A stretch of DNA of 64,000 nt from Campylobacter hyointestinalis subsp. lawsonii (GCF_013372165.1 NZ_CP053828.1:1674001-1738000); one strand, 5' to 3'; counted from the stretch's first letter, positions 17,134-27,589 are shown. Notes: a model not told the origin generated them from the letters alone. Program-made: numbers and translations.

Positions 17134-18462
17134 TTGGACACGGAACCCTTTATTATGGTTATTTTAGCTGCTGTTTTTATATTTTTAAACGGCTTTTTTG
17201 TTTTATCTGAATTCTCGATCGTTAAAGTTAGAAAATCAAGACTTGAGGAGCTTGTAAAAGATAAAGTTCCAAATGCAAAACTTGCTTACAAAATGTCAAA
17301 TTCACTCGATACTTATCTTAGCGCAACACAACTTGGAATAACTCTTAGCTCTCTTGCACTTGGTTGGGTAGGCGAGCCAGCAGTTGCAAATCTCATAGAA
17401 ACACCTCTTAAAACTTATTTTGGTATAGATGGCATTGCCGTCCATACTATAGCATTTATCATAGCTTTTACTCTTATCACACTTTTGCACGTCGTACTTG
17501 GAGAGCTTGTGCCAAAATCAGTAGCCATAGCAAAAGCAGAAAAATCAGTTTTATTTATCGCTAAACCACTTTATATATTTTGGGTGATATTTTTTCCTGT
17601 TATTAGGACATTTGACTTCATTGCTAGTTTATCTCTTAAAACTATAGGTATAAAACCTGCAAAAGATAGCGAGCTTGCCCACTCTGAAGAAGAGATTAAA
17701 ATCATAGTCGGTGAGAGCTTAAAGGGCGGTGTGCTAGATAGCATGGAAAGTGAAATCATAAAAAATGCCGTTGATTTTAGTGATACAGTGGCTAAAGAGA
17801 TCATGACTCCACGCAAAGATATGGTATGCCTAAATAAGCAAAAAAGCTTTGAAGAAAATATGAAAGCCATAGAAGATAGTAAATATACACGTTTTCCATA
17901 TATAGATGGAAGCAAAGATATAGTGCTAGGAATGATACATATAAGAGATATATTGCAAAATAATCTAAGAAATATAGATACAAATTTAGATAATATAGTT
18001 CGTAAATTTATCATAGTTCCAGAAAATAGCTCAATATCTAAAATCCTTGTAATGATGAATAAAGATAGAATTTCAGCAGCTCTTGTCGTCGATGAATACG
18101 GCGGGACTGCGGGACTTCTAACGATGGAAGATATCATCGAAGAGATTGTAGGTGATATCAACGACGAACACGATGATAAAGACCAAAATTATAAAAAAAT
18201 CGCCGATGATACATATGAATTTAATGGTAGATTTGAGATTGAATCTGTGGAAGAGATAATGGGAATTTGCTTTGATGAAGAGACAGAGCAGCTCACAATC
18301 GGCGGATATGTCTTTAATCTATTTGAGAGACTTCCTATAGTCGGAGATAAGATAGATGATGAAAACTGCATATATGAAGTCACAAAGATGGACGGGGCTA
18401 GTATCGGTGCAGTTAAAGTAACGCTTTTAAATTCCAATGATAATGAAGAGGAATTCAACTAA
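17134..18462 (+). CDS. CNNM/CorC-family membrane protein with CBS domains
   Basis: The 442-residue protein has the hemolysin-C/CorC architecture: an N-terminal DUF21 (CNNM) membrane domain (about 1-190, with FFVLSEFSIVKVRKSRLEEL), a CBS pair (about 215-345, MTPRKDMVCL and VVDEYGGTAGLLTMEDIIEEIVG), and a C-terminal CorC/HlyC domain (about 355-435). The family is linked to magnesium/cobalt resistance and efflux. The start is TTG 17134, with AAGGA upstream. A C. jejuni homologue is annotated TlyC/Cj0183. It is a single gene with a short hairpin after the stop. Confidence 0.9.
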   Translation: MDTEPFIMVILAAVFIFLNGFFVLSEFSIVKVRKSRLEELVKDKVPNAKLAYKMSNSLDTYLSATQLGITLSSLALGWVGEPAVANLIETPLKTYFGIDGIAVHTIAFIIAFTLITLLHVVLGELVPKSVAIAKAEKSVLFIAKPLYIFWVIFFPVIRTFDFIASLSLKTIGIKPAKDSELAHSEEEIKIIVGESLKGGVLDSMESEIIKNAVDFSDTVAKEIMTPRKDMVCLNKQKSFEENMKAIEDSKYTRFPYIDGSKDIVLGMIHIRDILQNNLRNIDTNLDNIVRKFIIVPENSSISKILVMMNKDRISAALVVDEYGGTAGLLTMEDIIEEIVGDINDEHDDKDQNYKKIADDTYEFNGRFEIESVEEIMGICFDEETEQLTIGGYVFNLFERLPIVGDKIDDENCIYEVTKMDGASIGAVKVTLLNSNDNEEEFN

Positions 18463-18465
18463 CAC

Positions 18466-18486
18466 GCTACGCCTTTTTGGCGTGGT
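18466..18486 (+). terminator. Hairpin after the CorC-like gene
   Basis: CTACGCC and GGCGTGG make a 7-bp stem (one wobble) around TTTTT, directly after the stop codon. The following sequence is T-rich but mixed. Confidence 0.5.
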
Positions 18487-18711
18487 ATATTCTTAAATTC
18501 ATATAAACTAAATTTAGTTTTTTAATCAAATTTTTTATCCCACGCCAATGCAAAGCGATCTATTTTCTATTTTGCGTAGTTTAAAGGAAATCATCAAATC
18601 TACCAAATTTGATTTAAGATTATTGAAACTAATCTTAAATAAATAAACTAGTCTATTTTTCTCATTTCGTTTTTTTTGATAATCTACCGCCAAAGTTTCG
18701 CAGGAGAGATT

Positions 18712-19653
18712 ATGCAAAAACATATAATAGAAAATGGAAATGTGATTTATGCTTATGAATCTTTGGATAAAATTTTAAATAATTCAAATATCAAATTTAA
18801 TGGTAAGAATAATATTTTATTTTTATGCAGCGGTGCTAAAATCGATAATTCTAATATTGAATTTGTCAATGATAATTCACTAGTGTTTATATGTTCAACT
18901 AATTTAATCAAAACAAACATTTCTTTGCATTATAATAGTATTTGTTATATTGGAAATTACTCATATTTTAATCCATATGGAATGCGATATTTGGCCCTAG
19001 CTGAAGGGCAAAATATTATATTTGGAGATGGATGTTTATTCTCTACTCATATAGAATTTCATACACTTGATTGGCATTTAATATATGATAACGATACGAA
19101 TTTAAGAGTAAATTTATCAAAATCTATCTATTTAGGAGACCATGTGTGGATTGGTATAGATGCTTTGATATTAAAAGGCTCTATAATCCATTCCGGTGCG
19201 ATCATCGGCGCTAGAAGTGTATCTACAAAGCAATATTATTCTAATACTGTAAATGTGGGTAATCCGGCAAGGGAGATAAAATCAAATTTGTTTTGGGATG
19301 CGAAATGTCCGAAGAGTTATACAAAAGAACAAACCCTAAAACACTCAAATATCCCAAATGATGATTTCAAATACACCTACAACCAAAACGAATTCCTATC
19401 ACCAAAAGCAATTGAAGCCAAGCTAGACTCCCTAAATACAGCACAAGAGAAATTAGAATTTGTATATGACGCAATCTATATGAATAAAAACAAAAATCGC
19501 TTTGCTTACTTCAAAGATATGCCTTACGATATCCCTTTACCAAAATACGAAAGCAAATTTAAACTTTTAAAATTTGAAGAGATACAGCCCACATCGTCAC
19601 AACCCGCCACACCACAACCAACCCCACAAGAGCAGATAAGCTCACTCAAATAA
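18712..19653 (+). CDS. Hexapeptide-repeat acyltransferase, C-terminally truncated
   Basis: The 313-residue product has a left-handed beta-helix acyltransferase domain in its first 200 residues: KSIYLGDHVWIGIDALILKG, then IIHSGAIIGARSV and the closing VNVGNPAREIK, as in sugar O-acetyltransferases. The catalytic-type His lies in IEFHTLDWH. Residues 200-313 are a polar tail with a Pro/Gln/Thr-rich segment (SQPATPQPTPQEQ). ATG 18712 has GGAGAG upstream. It probably modifies surface polysaccharide. A stop at 19651 cuts off a still-readable coiled-coil tail, so the catalytic part is intact but the natural C-terminus is lost. Confidence 0.78.
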   Translation: MQKHIIENGNVIYAYESLDKILNNSNIKFNGKNNILFLCSGAKIDNSNIEFVNDNSLVFICSTNLIKTNISLHYNSICYIGNYSYFNPYGMRYLALAEGQNIIFGDGCLFSTHIEFHTLDWHLIYDNDTNLRVNLSKSIYLGDHVWIGIDALILKGSIIHSGAIIGARSVSTKQYYSNTVNVGNPAREIKSNLFWDAKCPKSYTKEQTLKHSNIPNDDFKYTYNQNEFLSPKAIEAKLDSLNTAQEKLEFVYDAIYMNKNKNRFAYFKDMPYDIPLPKYESKFKLLKFEEIQPTSSQPATPQPTPQEQISSLK

Positions 19654-19927
19654 GAGATAAATAAAAAAGATAAGGCTATAAAAGAATTTAGTGATAAATT
19701 GAGTTTGCAAGAAGCTAATCTAAAATCAACAAACGAGAGCTTACTCAAAAAAGACCTAGAGATCAAAAATTTAGAAATAACTAGCCAAAAAGCCCAAAAC
19801 ATCAAAAATCATCTAAGTTAGGAAATGCTTTTATAAAAGCACACAAAAGCTGGTATAAAGGCGGATATATTAAATTTATATTTGAAGCTATAAAGATCAA
19901 AAACGAGCATAAAAATAGAACAAAATA
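19654..19927 (+). pseudogene. Detached C-terminal tail of the acyltransferase gene
   Basis: Directly after the TAA at 19651-19653 the same frame stays open for about 55 codons of coiled coil (EINKKDKAIKEFSDKLSLQE, later LLKKDLEIKNLEI). After a frameshift near 19820 it continues as GNAFIKAHKSWYKGGYIKFI to a stop at 19925-19927. Tails of this kind are common on Campylobacter surface-sugar transferases. The gene therefore has at least one nonsense and one frameshift lesion. Confidence 0.65.
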
Positions 19928-20108
19928 AAGATAAAAAATAAATAAAAATAAAGCATTATGGCTGAGCTATTTAGTTTTTGTAATTTTAAAATATAATAAA
20001 TACAAAGTAAATAGCCAAGCAAAATGTTATAAATTTAAATTTTGTAAGACAACCAAAAATAATCAAAATATCATAAACTTAAATTTATAAAATAGGCCAT
20101 AATCAGGG

Positions 20109-21521
20109 CTAAAACATCTCCAAAATATCATAGTTTGTGTTACGTTTAGCAGGAATTTCGCCTATATCTTTGATGATTTCTATCATCTCATTTTGGCTCA
20201 TTCTAAAGCTTGCTCCGGCTGCTTTGACGACGTTTTCTTCCATCATAGTGCTACCTAGATCATTTGCTCCAAATTTTAATGCAAGCGCCCCAACATAACT
20301 GCCTTGAGTCACCCAGCTACTTTGTATATTTTTAAAATTATCTAAAAATAGTCTTGAAACTGCAAGCAGTCTTAAGTATCTATTTGGCGATTGTTTTTTG
20401 ATATTTGGATACTCTTCTTTTAATTTAGTGTTTTGTGACTGAAAACTCCAAAGTATAAAAGCTCTAAAGCCACCTGTTTCATCTTGAAGACGTCTGATTT
20501 TATCCAAGTGTTCTATTATCTCAGTGTCAGTTTCAACCGTCCCAAACATCATCGTAGCCGTAGTTTTCATACCTATAGAGTGAGCTTCTTTATGGATATC
20601 AAGCCATTTTTGGCTACTGCATTTTTTAGGTGCGACTATATCTCTTACTCTATCACTTAGCACCTCAGCACCAGCTCCTGGGATACTATAAAGCCCATCA
20701 TCACGCTCATACACGCTCATATCGGGGTTAAATGTAAAATCATCAGCTTCCATATCGCTCGTCTTAGGCGAAAAATCAAGCCTTTGGATATAAACCCCAC
20801 TTACCCCAGCAGGCAGACTTTCATTTAAATCATTGATTTTATTTAGCTCATAATTATTTTTATAAACATTACTAACAACACCTAGAGATACATTGTTCGC
20901 ACTAAAAGCACTATCATTAGTGCTAAAACCTTTTGGCAAATCTGCCAAATCACTTGTGCTAAAAGTGCTTTTGCTAGTGCGAACCACGCTTTGGGGCTGC
21001 GCATAATAAGCCCCAAAATTTGCTGCTACATCTATGTTTTTGTAGTAGCTAGGTTCTGTGATTTTACCCTGCTGTGCTGCTATGAAGTTTTTGTGTAAAG
21101 TGGCGTTCCAAGCAGTGTTTTTATGCGAGACTTCTACAAACTCATCTAGTGTGCTTTTGTGAATTTGAAACTCAGCTGGCAAACCAGCGGCCGCGTTAAA
21201 ATCCGCTCCCATAAAGCCTTTGCTATCTACGCTATATCCATAGGCGGTAGCGGTTGAGGTAGTTGCTTGACTGACAGCAGTCGCCGAACTCACAGCCGAA
21301 CTCACACTTGAATTCATAGCTGAATTTATCTCTACATTTGAGCTATGGAATTCTAGGTATTCTATGCCGTTTATTTCTAGTTTTTTGCCTGTTTTTATAT
21401 CGCTTTGGGTTTTTATCTCGGCAGGGAATTCTAGTTTGAAAGTTTCATTAGAATTCCCTTGTTTTTGCTTAGAAAAACTAGAATTCCAGCTTAAAGAGCT
21501 TTGATTTTGTGTTACTAGCAT
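20109..21521 (-). pseudogene. Chimera: Cj0814-like flagellar-secreted protein fused to the C-terminal half of MqnC
   Basis: One open frame of 470 codons joins two unrelated halves. Residues 1-285 are Ser/Asn/Ala-rich with no signal peptide, like Campylobacter proteins of the Cj0814 flagellar-dependent secreted family. From about residue 287 (IPGAGAEVLSDRVRD) to the end (AKRNTNYDILEMF) it is MqnC, dehypoxanthine futalosine cyclase of the futalosine menaquinone route, including TATMMFGTVETDTEIIEHL and GFRAFILWSFQSQ. The radical-SAM CxxxCxxC site lies in the missing N-terminal half, so no MqnC activity is expected. The junction lies near 20665-20700. An intact mqnC must exist elsewhere, or the join is an assembly artefact. 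Confidence 0.8.
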
Positions 21522-21678
21522 TTTTTGCCTTTTTATTTTATATGCTAAGCAATATCTGTTCCAAAATGAGAGAAAGTTTTATAAAATATTGTTACAATTC
21601 TACACAAAATATTAATTTAAAATTCTTAGCAATTTTCTATGTTTTATTCTATAATTCCTAGATACAAAACTCTAGATT

Positions 21679-22464
21679 TTACGCCTTTATATCTATTTTT
21701 TTCATTATTTCTAAAAGAGCTAATGGATTATTATTTTTTAAAAACTCTTCAAAGAAAGTTTTTAGAATTTCGTTTTTACTCTCAAAACTAGCACTCCTGC
21801 TTTTTGCGCCGTTATATTGTCGCATTAGCATACGATTATTGCGTTCTATTTCATCATCTGCACTTGTTATATCAGCCGCTGCTTTGCTTAGATTTTCTCT
21901 TAAATTAGCAAAATCAGCTTTGATATTTTTTCCGCCACTTTGCTCGCTTAGCTCTTTTACTCTATTTTTCCACTCATCTATGCTTATAGGCTCAAGAAAC
22001 AAAGCACTAGCTTTTTCTTCCATGTTTGGTGCGCTAAAATTTATAACATTTTCATCGTAGAATTTCACAATCTCTAATTGCTTTTCATTACTCATAGCTA
22101 TGAATTGCTCCATAAAAGTTCCTTTTTTCTCTCCGCCAAAAATAGCTTGAGTTAGCGAATATTGTAATGCCTCTACAATATTGCCATTAGGTTTTGGCGA
22201 GTTTAAGAGCTTATAGATTTCAATGCTTTTTGGATCGGTTTTCTCATCATTGCTCAGCTCTTCTTTCCAAAGCTTGATTTCTCCGTTTTTTTCTTCACCT
22301 TTTATACCTGAATTTACAAATGCATCAATTTTTGCATTACTCAGCTCGTTTGCGCTTAACTCGTTTTGGTTTTTTACTTCGTTTGAAAATGCCTTTGTTA
22401 TAGCAGCATAAGCTCCAGCCTCTACAAATCTAGAACTAAAAGTTTGTGAAAAAATATCATTCAT
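21679..22464 (-). CDS. Cj0814-like secreted-type protein, copy 2 of a duplicated family
   Basis: A 261-residue protein with no signal peptide. It is rich in Asn/Glu/Lys, with an N-terminus (MNDIFSQTFSSRFVEAGAYA) typical of flagellar-exported proteins. The last 60 residues, from DEIERNNRMLMRQYNGAKS to NNNPLALLEIMKKIDIKA, are nearly identical to the end of the 22632-23456 protein, so the two arose by duplication. The central part is also alignable (SPKPNGNIVEALQYS against SSNIISAIQYSS). It overlaps the small upstream gene by four bases (ATGA). Function unknown. Confidence 0.72.
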   Translation of the reverse strand: MNDIFSQTFSSRFVEAGAYAAITKAFSNEVKNQNELSANELSNAKIDAFVNSGIKGEEKNGEIKLWKEELSNDEKTDPKSIEIYKLLNSPKPNGNIVEALQYSLTQAIFGGEKKGTFMEQFIAMSNEKQLEIVKFYDENVINFSAPNMEEKASALFLEPISIDEWKNRVKELSEQSGGKNIKADFANLRENLSKAAADITSADDEIERNNRMLMRQYNGAKSRSASFESKNEILKTFFEEFLKNNNPLALLEIMKKIDIKA

Positions 22465-22613
22465 TTTAGACCTAACCTTAACCCGAGCACCCTTACACCA
22501 GGGCTATTATCACTAACATTACCATTAGTAAGACTAGCTAATAAATCAGCACCAAAGGCACCGCTAGCTAAAATAGTTGAAATTACAGCACCAAAGAAAA
22601 GTTTTTTAGACAT
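22461..22613 (-). CDS. 50-residue secreted peptide, shortened copy of the 23461-24078 protein
   Basis: ATG 22613 has AAGGAG upstream. A Sec signal (MSKKLFFGAVISTILASGAF, cleavage near residue 22) is followed by ADLLASLTNGNVSDNSPGVR, almost the same as ADLLAKLTNGKISDNSPGAK in the 205-residue protein next door. After VLGL it leaves the parent sequence and stops at TGA overlapping the next ATG, so it looks like a truncated paralogue. Whether the short form is functional is unknown. It is linked by overlap to the Cj0814-like gene. Confidence 0.6.
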   Translation of the reverse strand: MSKKLFFGAVISTILASGAFGADLLASLTNGNVSDNSPGVRVLGLRLGLK

Positions 22614-22631
22614 ATTTACTCCTTAAAAAAT

Positions 22632-23456
22632 TTACGCCCTAATATCTATTTTTTTCATAAACTCTAAAAACTTCAAAGGGTTATTATTTTTTAAAAACTC
22701 TTCAAAAAATATTTTTAAAATCTCATTTTTACTCTCAGCGTTTATATTTTTACTCTTTGCGCCGTTATATTTTCGCATTAGCATGCGATTATTGCGTTCT
22801 ATTTCATCGGCTTTTTCTTGTTCGTTATTTTTAGTATTTGTGCTTATTGCTGGTGTTTGGCTAAAATCTACACCGGCGTATTCATAACCCTTATATTCAC
22901 CTGGGTGTGAGTTTTTATATTCCATTGTTTTTTTAGAAAATTCAGCCCATTTATTCTTAAACTCATCAATGCTAATATCATCTAAAAATAGCTTAGCAAG
23001 TTCGCTTTCACCATAAGGCGTGATTAGGCTAACTGGGTTTTTACCTATGAAATCAACCAAGCTTTTTATCTCACTTTGGCTCATTTTTGACATTTGCTTT
23101 GTGATAGTGTTTTTATCGCTAAGCCCTATAATTGCATCATAAGATGAATATTGTATTGCTGAAATAATGTTTGAGCTATCAGCACCACGCTCTATGATGC
23201 CTTTTATATATTCTATTTGATTTTGCTGAGACATCAAGCGCTCATCATCGCTAAGCTCTTTTGATGGTGCTAGAATAGTGCCATTTTCTAGCCTAGCTTC
23301 TAGGCTTTTAGCACCTTTTTCTACTTGCGTAAGCTCTTTTAATTTACCATCTAAACTTTGGTTTAAATTTATTTTTTTAGCAAATTTTGCGCTTTGAAAG
23401 GCTCCATTTATGTCTTGTTCTATGTTTTGTGCTGCTATATCTCTTAGATTTATCAT
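22632..23456 (-). CDS. Cj0814-like secreted-type protein, copy 1
   Basis: The 274-residue protein lacks a signal peptide. The N-terminus (MINLRDIAAQNIEQDINGAF) is followed by Ser/Lys/Glu-rich helices. The C-terminal block EIERNNRMLMRKYNGAKS through ESKNEILKIFFEEFLKNNNP is shared with the 21679-22464 protein. Flagellar-type export is inferred from family resemblance to Cj0814-class proteins. It starts four bases after the stop of the Sec-secreted 205-residue protein, mirroring the pairing in the other copy. Confidence 0.72.
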   Translation of the reverse strand: MINLRDIAAQNIEQDINGAFQSAKFAKKINLNQSLDGKLKELTQVEKGAKSLEARLENGTILAPSKELSDDERLMSQQNQIEYIKGIIERGADSSNIISAIQYSSYDAIIGLSDKNTITKQMSKMSQSEIKSLVDFIGKNPVSLITPYGESELAKLFLDDISIDEFKNKWAEFSKKTMEYKNSHPGEYKGYEYAGVDFSQTPAISTNTKNNEQEKADEIERNNRMLMRKYNGAKSKNINAESKNEILKIFFEEFLKNNNPLKFLEFMKKIDIRA

Positions 23457-23460
23457 TTTT

Positions 23461-24078
23461 TTACCTTATACTTTTTATTTGCAAGCCGCCTAATTGGCTT
23501 TCAAATTGCGATTTAAAATTAGCGCTCAAAGTTTTAATAATTTGATTGTTGTTTAATAAATTGCTAGTTGTAAGATTGTGAAAAGTCCTTAGTTTTTCAT
23601 CATAAGAAACAACTTTATAAGTGAAATATGTATACTGTTGACTTCTGTTGATGCTTGTATTTCTTGTTACTACATAGCCTATATGTTGTGTCATAGCGTA
23701 GTCTATCATATTTTTAATTTCTTTATGATTTTTGTAGCTAATAGGAGCAATCTCAGCTATTGCACTTAAGTATTCTTGACCTATCCTTGTCAAAGTAAGA
23801 CTGGTAGCTGTTCCATTTTTAATTTCATCGTAATTTGGATTTAGCTTATATTTATTAAAGGGTCTTACGAGCACAAGCATCTCATTTTGATTTAATTGAC
23901 TAACATATGAATATAAAAGCCCACCCTTAACTTGCTTTGCTTCATCTAGGCTAAGCACCTTTGCGCCAGGGCTATTATCACTTATTTTGCCATTTGTTAG
24001 CTTAGCTAATAAATCAGCAGCAAATAACGAACTAGCTAAGCTAACAATTAAAAAAGATAAAAAAAGAAAATTTTTCAC
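23461..24078 (-). CDS. Sec-secreted protein with a double-glycine-like motif
   Basis: A 205-residue protein with a signal peptide (MKNFLFLSFLIVSLASSLFA). After it comes ADLLAKLTNGKISDNSPGAK and then VLSLDEAKQVKGG, which resembles the leader end of double-glycine peptides (L-S-x-x-E-x-x-x-x-x-G-G). A mature region of about 150 residues follows, with no recognised domain (YTYFTYKVVSYDEKLRTFHN). Finding a GG motif behind a Sec signal is unusual. The gene heads a two-gene unit with the Cj0814-like gene at 22632-23456. No modification or immunity gene is adjacent, so calling it a bacteriocin would be unsafe. Confidence 0.65.
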   Translation of the reverse strand: MKNFLFLSFLIVSLASSLFAADLLAKLTNGKISDNSPGAKVLSLDEAKQVKGGLLYSYVSQLNQNEMLVLVRPFNKYKLNPNYDEIKNGTATSLTLTRIGQEYLSAIAEIAPISYKNHKEIKNMIDYAMTQHIGYVVTRNTSINRSQQYTYFTYKVVSYDEKLRTFHNLTTSNLLNNNQIIKTLSANFKSQFESQLGGLQIKSIR

Positions 24079-24327
24079 TAACTTTCCTTTTAAATAAGAT
24101 ATTTGACATTATAATAAAACGAGAAATAAATAACAAGAGCTTTTTATGTAAGTGTTTATATTTTACGCATTTTACCTTTGCATATAAAAAATATTTTTGC
24201 ATAATTTTATTTAGAGAATTTTATTATTTCTAAATTTAGTTGGTGCATTTTCCAACTGCAACCTTGAAACATTCCTGATTTGCACTAGGTAGCACTTGCA
24301 ATCAATAATCGATCTTAATATTTATGA

Positions 24328-24888
24328 TTATCGGTCTTTTATTTTTATGAGTTGGTTGCATATAGAACATGAATATTTTTTACCTTGCAGTATTCTATCA
24401 TGTATGGTTTTTGATATATTGTGTATTTTATTTTGGCAGCCACAGACGTATTCATACTTTATGTCATCTTTTTTCAGATCTTTTTGTATATTTATGGCTT
24501 TTAAACGTCTCCATTCTTCTATTTTAACATCATTTTGAAGTATGTGTTCAATTAGCCATCTTTCAGCTATTACGACTAAATTTTCTTTCATATCATTGAT
24601 ATTTTTTGTAGTGCGTATCAAATTTGACATACTATTTATAATGTCTTTATGGATCTTAGAGTGCTCTTCTAGTCTTGGATAGCCTATTTGTTCCATATAT
24701 AGCTCTTCTTTGCTAAAATGTTCTTTCATATACTCAAAGAATTCGCCTATAATACCCTTCATATCATCTTTTGAGATATTTTTGTTCGCGTATATATAGG
24801 CTTTTCTTGCTAATTCGAACAATTTTTTGTGTTGCGCGTCTATCTCGTCATTATTAATGCTATACTTTGCATCCCATATAGGAATCAT
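24328..24888 (-). CDS. Bacteriohemerythrin with a C-terminal Cys cluster
   Basis: The 186-residue protein has the full hemerythrin di-iron ligand set: DAQHKKLFEL (about 19), HFSKEELYMEQIGY with its Glu (about 58), LEEHSKIHKDI (about 76) and WLIEHILQND (about 112). Hemerythrins bind oxygen at a non-haem di-iron site. Beyond residue 145 a CGC...CSIC tail looks like a small zinc or Fe-S knuckle. It lies downstream of iscS–nifU; Campylobacter hemerythrins are reported to protect Fe-S enzymes from oxygen, which fits. Confidence 0.9.
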   Translation of the reverse strand: MIPIWDAKYSINNDEIDAQHKKLFELARKAYIYANKNISKDDMKGIIGEFFEYMKEHFSKEELYMEQIGYPRLEEHSKIHKDIINSMSNLIRTTKNINDMKENLVVIAERWLIEHILQNDVKIEEWRRLKAINIQKDLKKDDIKYEYVCGCQNKIHNISKTIHDRILQGKKYSCSICNQLIKIKDR

Positions 24889-24959
24889 AATACCACTCCC
24901 TCACAAAAAAATTCGCACGATGTGTATTATACTAAATTCTATGTGAGTTTGTATATATT

Positions 24960-25355
24960 TTATCTGAATTTTATATTTAAATCAGCAATTGTGATACTTT
25001 TTTCATCAAAGCTTACTATAAAGTCATTTTTAAATTCGACAACTCTAGCAAGAAAGAAGCTAGTAAATTTATTTGCAAGAACAGAATTTCTTAGTGTTAA
25101 AATACGCTCACTCAAAAGCTCTTTATCTATGATATCTGAGCTTATGATTCCTAAGGTTTCATCATCTATGCAGTATCTAAATTTATCGCTATCTTCTAGC
25201 CCATCATCATGAACTCCGACATTAAAATTCGCATATTCATAGACGCCATTAATTTTACCAAAGCCAAGTTTTATTTCACATAGGTTTTCATAGCTTAGTA
25301 TGTATTTTAAGGCGCCTATATAGTAGCTTCCTTTTTTAAATTTAGCACTTATCAA
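24960..25355 (-). CDS. Small conserved protein following nifU, function unknown
   Basis: A 131-residue soluble protein with no signal peptide and no recognised motif. It starts at TTG 25355, overlapping the nifU stop as TTGA, so its translation is coupled to nifU and it is probably made in fixed ratio with it. The sequence is mixed alpha/beta (FRYCIDDETLGIISSDIIDK) with two Cys. Linkage suggests a role near Fe-S cluster assembly, but the sequence does not show one. Confidence 0.7.
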   Translation of the reverse strand: MISAKFKKGSYYIGALKYILSYENLCEIKLGFGKINGVYEYANFNVGVHDDGLEDSDKFRYCIDDETLGIISSDIIDKELLSERILTLRNSVLANKFTSFFLARVVEFKNDFIVSFDEKSITIADLNIKFR

Positions 25356-26353
25356 ACTGGAAGTACTCTGATATTTGGGCTGAGATTTTCTTGAAGTACT
25401 GTTTCTATTGCATAAAGCGTACCGCCAGCTCCACTAGCACAACCACTACAAGCACCAAGATATCTAATGTAAATATCTATTTTACCGCTCTCTTCGTCTT
25501 TTTTGATATCCAATATCTCAAGATTTCCACCATCCATCGCAAGCATAGGGCGTATATTTTCATCTATTACTGCTTCTACGGCTTTTAGTTGTTTTACGAT
25601 AGTTAGCTCTTCAAAGCTTAGATCGCTATCAAGTCCGCTTCCGCTTATTTTTGCATCAGCTATGGCTTTTAGTCTTTCAGCTTCCATTTCGGCTCTAGTT
25701 TCTGCTAAGATATCGACTAGATAATACTCTCTTTTTTCATGGCCACCTGGTTTGATACAGCTCTTACAAAAAGCCCCCGCCTTTGTATATTGAGTGATCT
25801 CTTCAACTGTTTTTAAGTCATTTAGTCGAATTACCTCTTTTATCGTCCCAAGGCTCACTCTAGCACACTCACACACGATAATCTCATCTTCAAAATGCTC
25901 TGGATCTACACCTTTATAGCTAGCCGCAGCTGCTTTTATAACATCATAAGCCATAACCGAGCAGTGCATTTTTTGTGGTGGGACAGCTGGCACATCAGGG
26001 GTATCGCGCATAGCTTTTTCTACATCTATATTTGTGATTTTGACTGCTTCATCTACGGTTTTACCTTTGCAAAGCTCAGCCATATAGTCGCTACTTGCTA
26101 TAGCCGTTCCACAGCCAAAGCTTTTAAATTTAGCTTCTTTGATGATATCGGTGCCTTCTTCGACAGCCCAATACAGCCTAACTGCGTCGCCACAGCTCTC
26201 TGCGCCATGGTCTGCAATGATGAGCTTACAGCCCATAGCTTTAGCATCTTCTTCTGTGATTTCGCCCATATTTTTTGGGTGATTCATCGCATCTTGAACT
26301 TTTTGAGAATACTCTTCCCATATATTTCCGCTTATTAAATTTCCTTTAGCCAT
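25352..26353 (-). CDS. nifU: NifU, Fe-S cluster assembly scaffold
   Basis: This 333-residue protein has all three NifU parts: an IscU-like scaffold (1-130, Cys in ESCGDAVRLYW, FKSFGCGTAIASSDYM and HCSVMAYD), a central BFD-like [2Fe-2S] region (CECARVSLGTIKEVIRL with AFCKSCIKPGG, about 165-215), and a C-terminal Nfu domain with LGACSGCASGAGGT (about 305). Epsilonproteobacteria use this NIF-type system as their housekeeping Fe-S machinery. iscS lies 21 bases upstream, forming one operon. Confidence 0.95.
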   Translation of the reverse strand: MAKGNLISGNIWEEYSQKVQDAMNHPKNMGEITEEDAKAMGCKLIIADHGAESCGDAVRLYWAVEEGTDIIKEAKFKSFGCGTAIASSDYMAELCKGKTVDEAVKITNIDVEKAMRDTPDVPAVPPQKMHCSVMAYDVIKAAAASYKGVDPEHFEDEIIVCECARVSLGTIKEVIRLNDLKTVEEITQYTKAGAFCKSCIKPGGHEKREYYLVDILAETRAEMEAERLKAIADAKISGSGLDSDLSFEELTIVKQLKAVEAVIDENIRPMLAMDGGNLEILDIKKDEESGKIDIYIRYLGACSGCASGAGGTLYAIETVLQENLSPNIRVLPV

Positions 26354-26374
26354 TTTTATTCCTATAGTTTTATT

Positions 26375-27589
<1,215 letters not shown>

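Noticed and set aside
17571-18161. 196-codon open frame antisense to the CorC-like gene
   Set aside because: Antisense to a well-conserved gene, Ser/Ile-rich shadow composition, no ribosome site.
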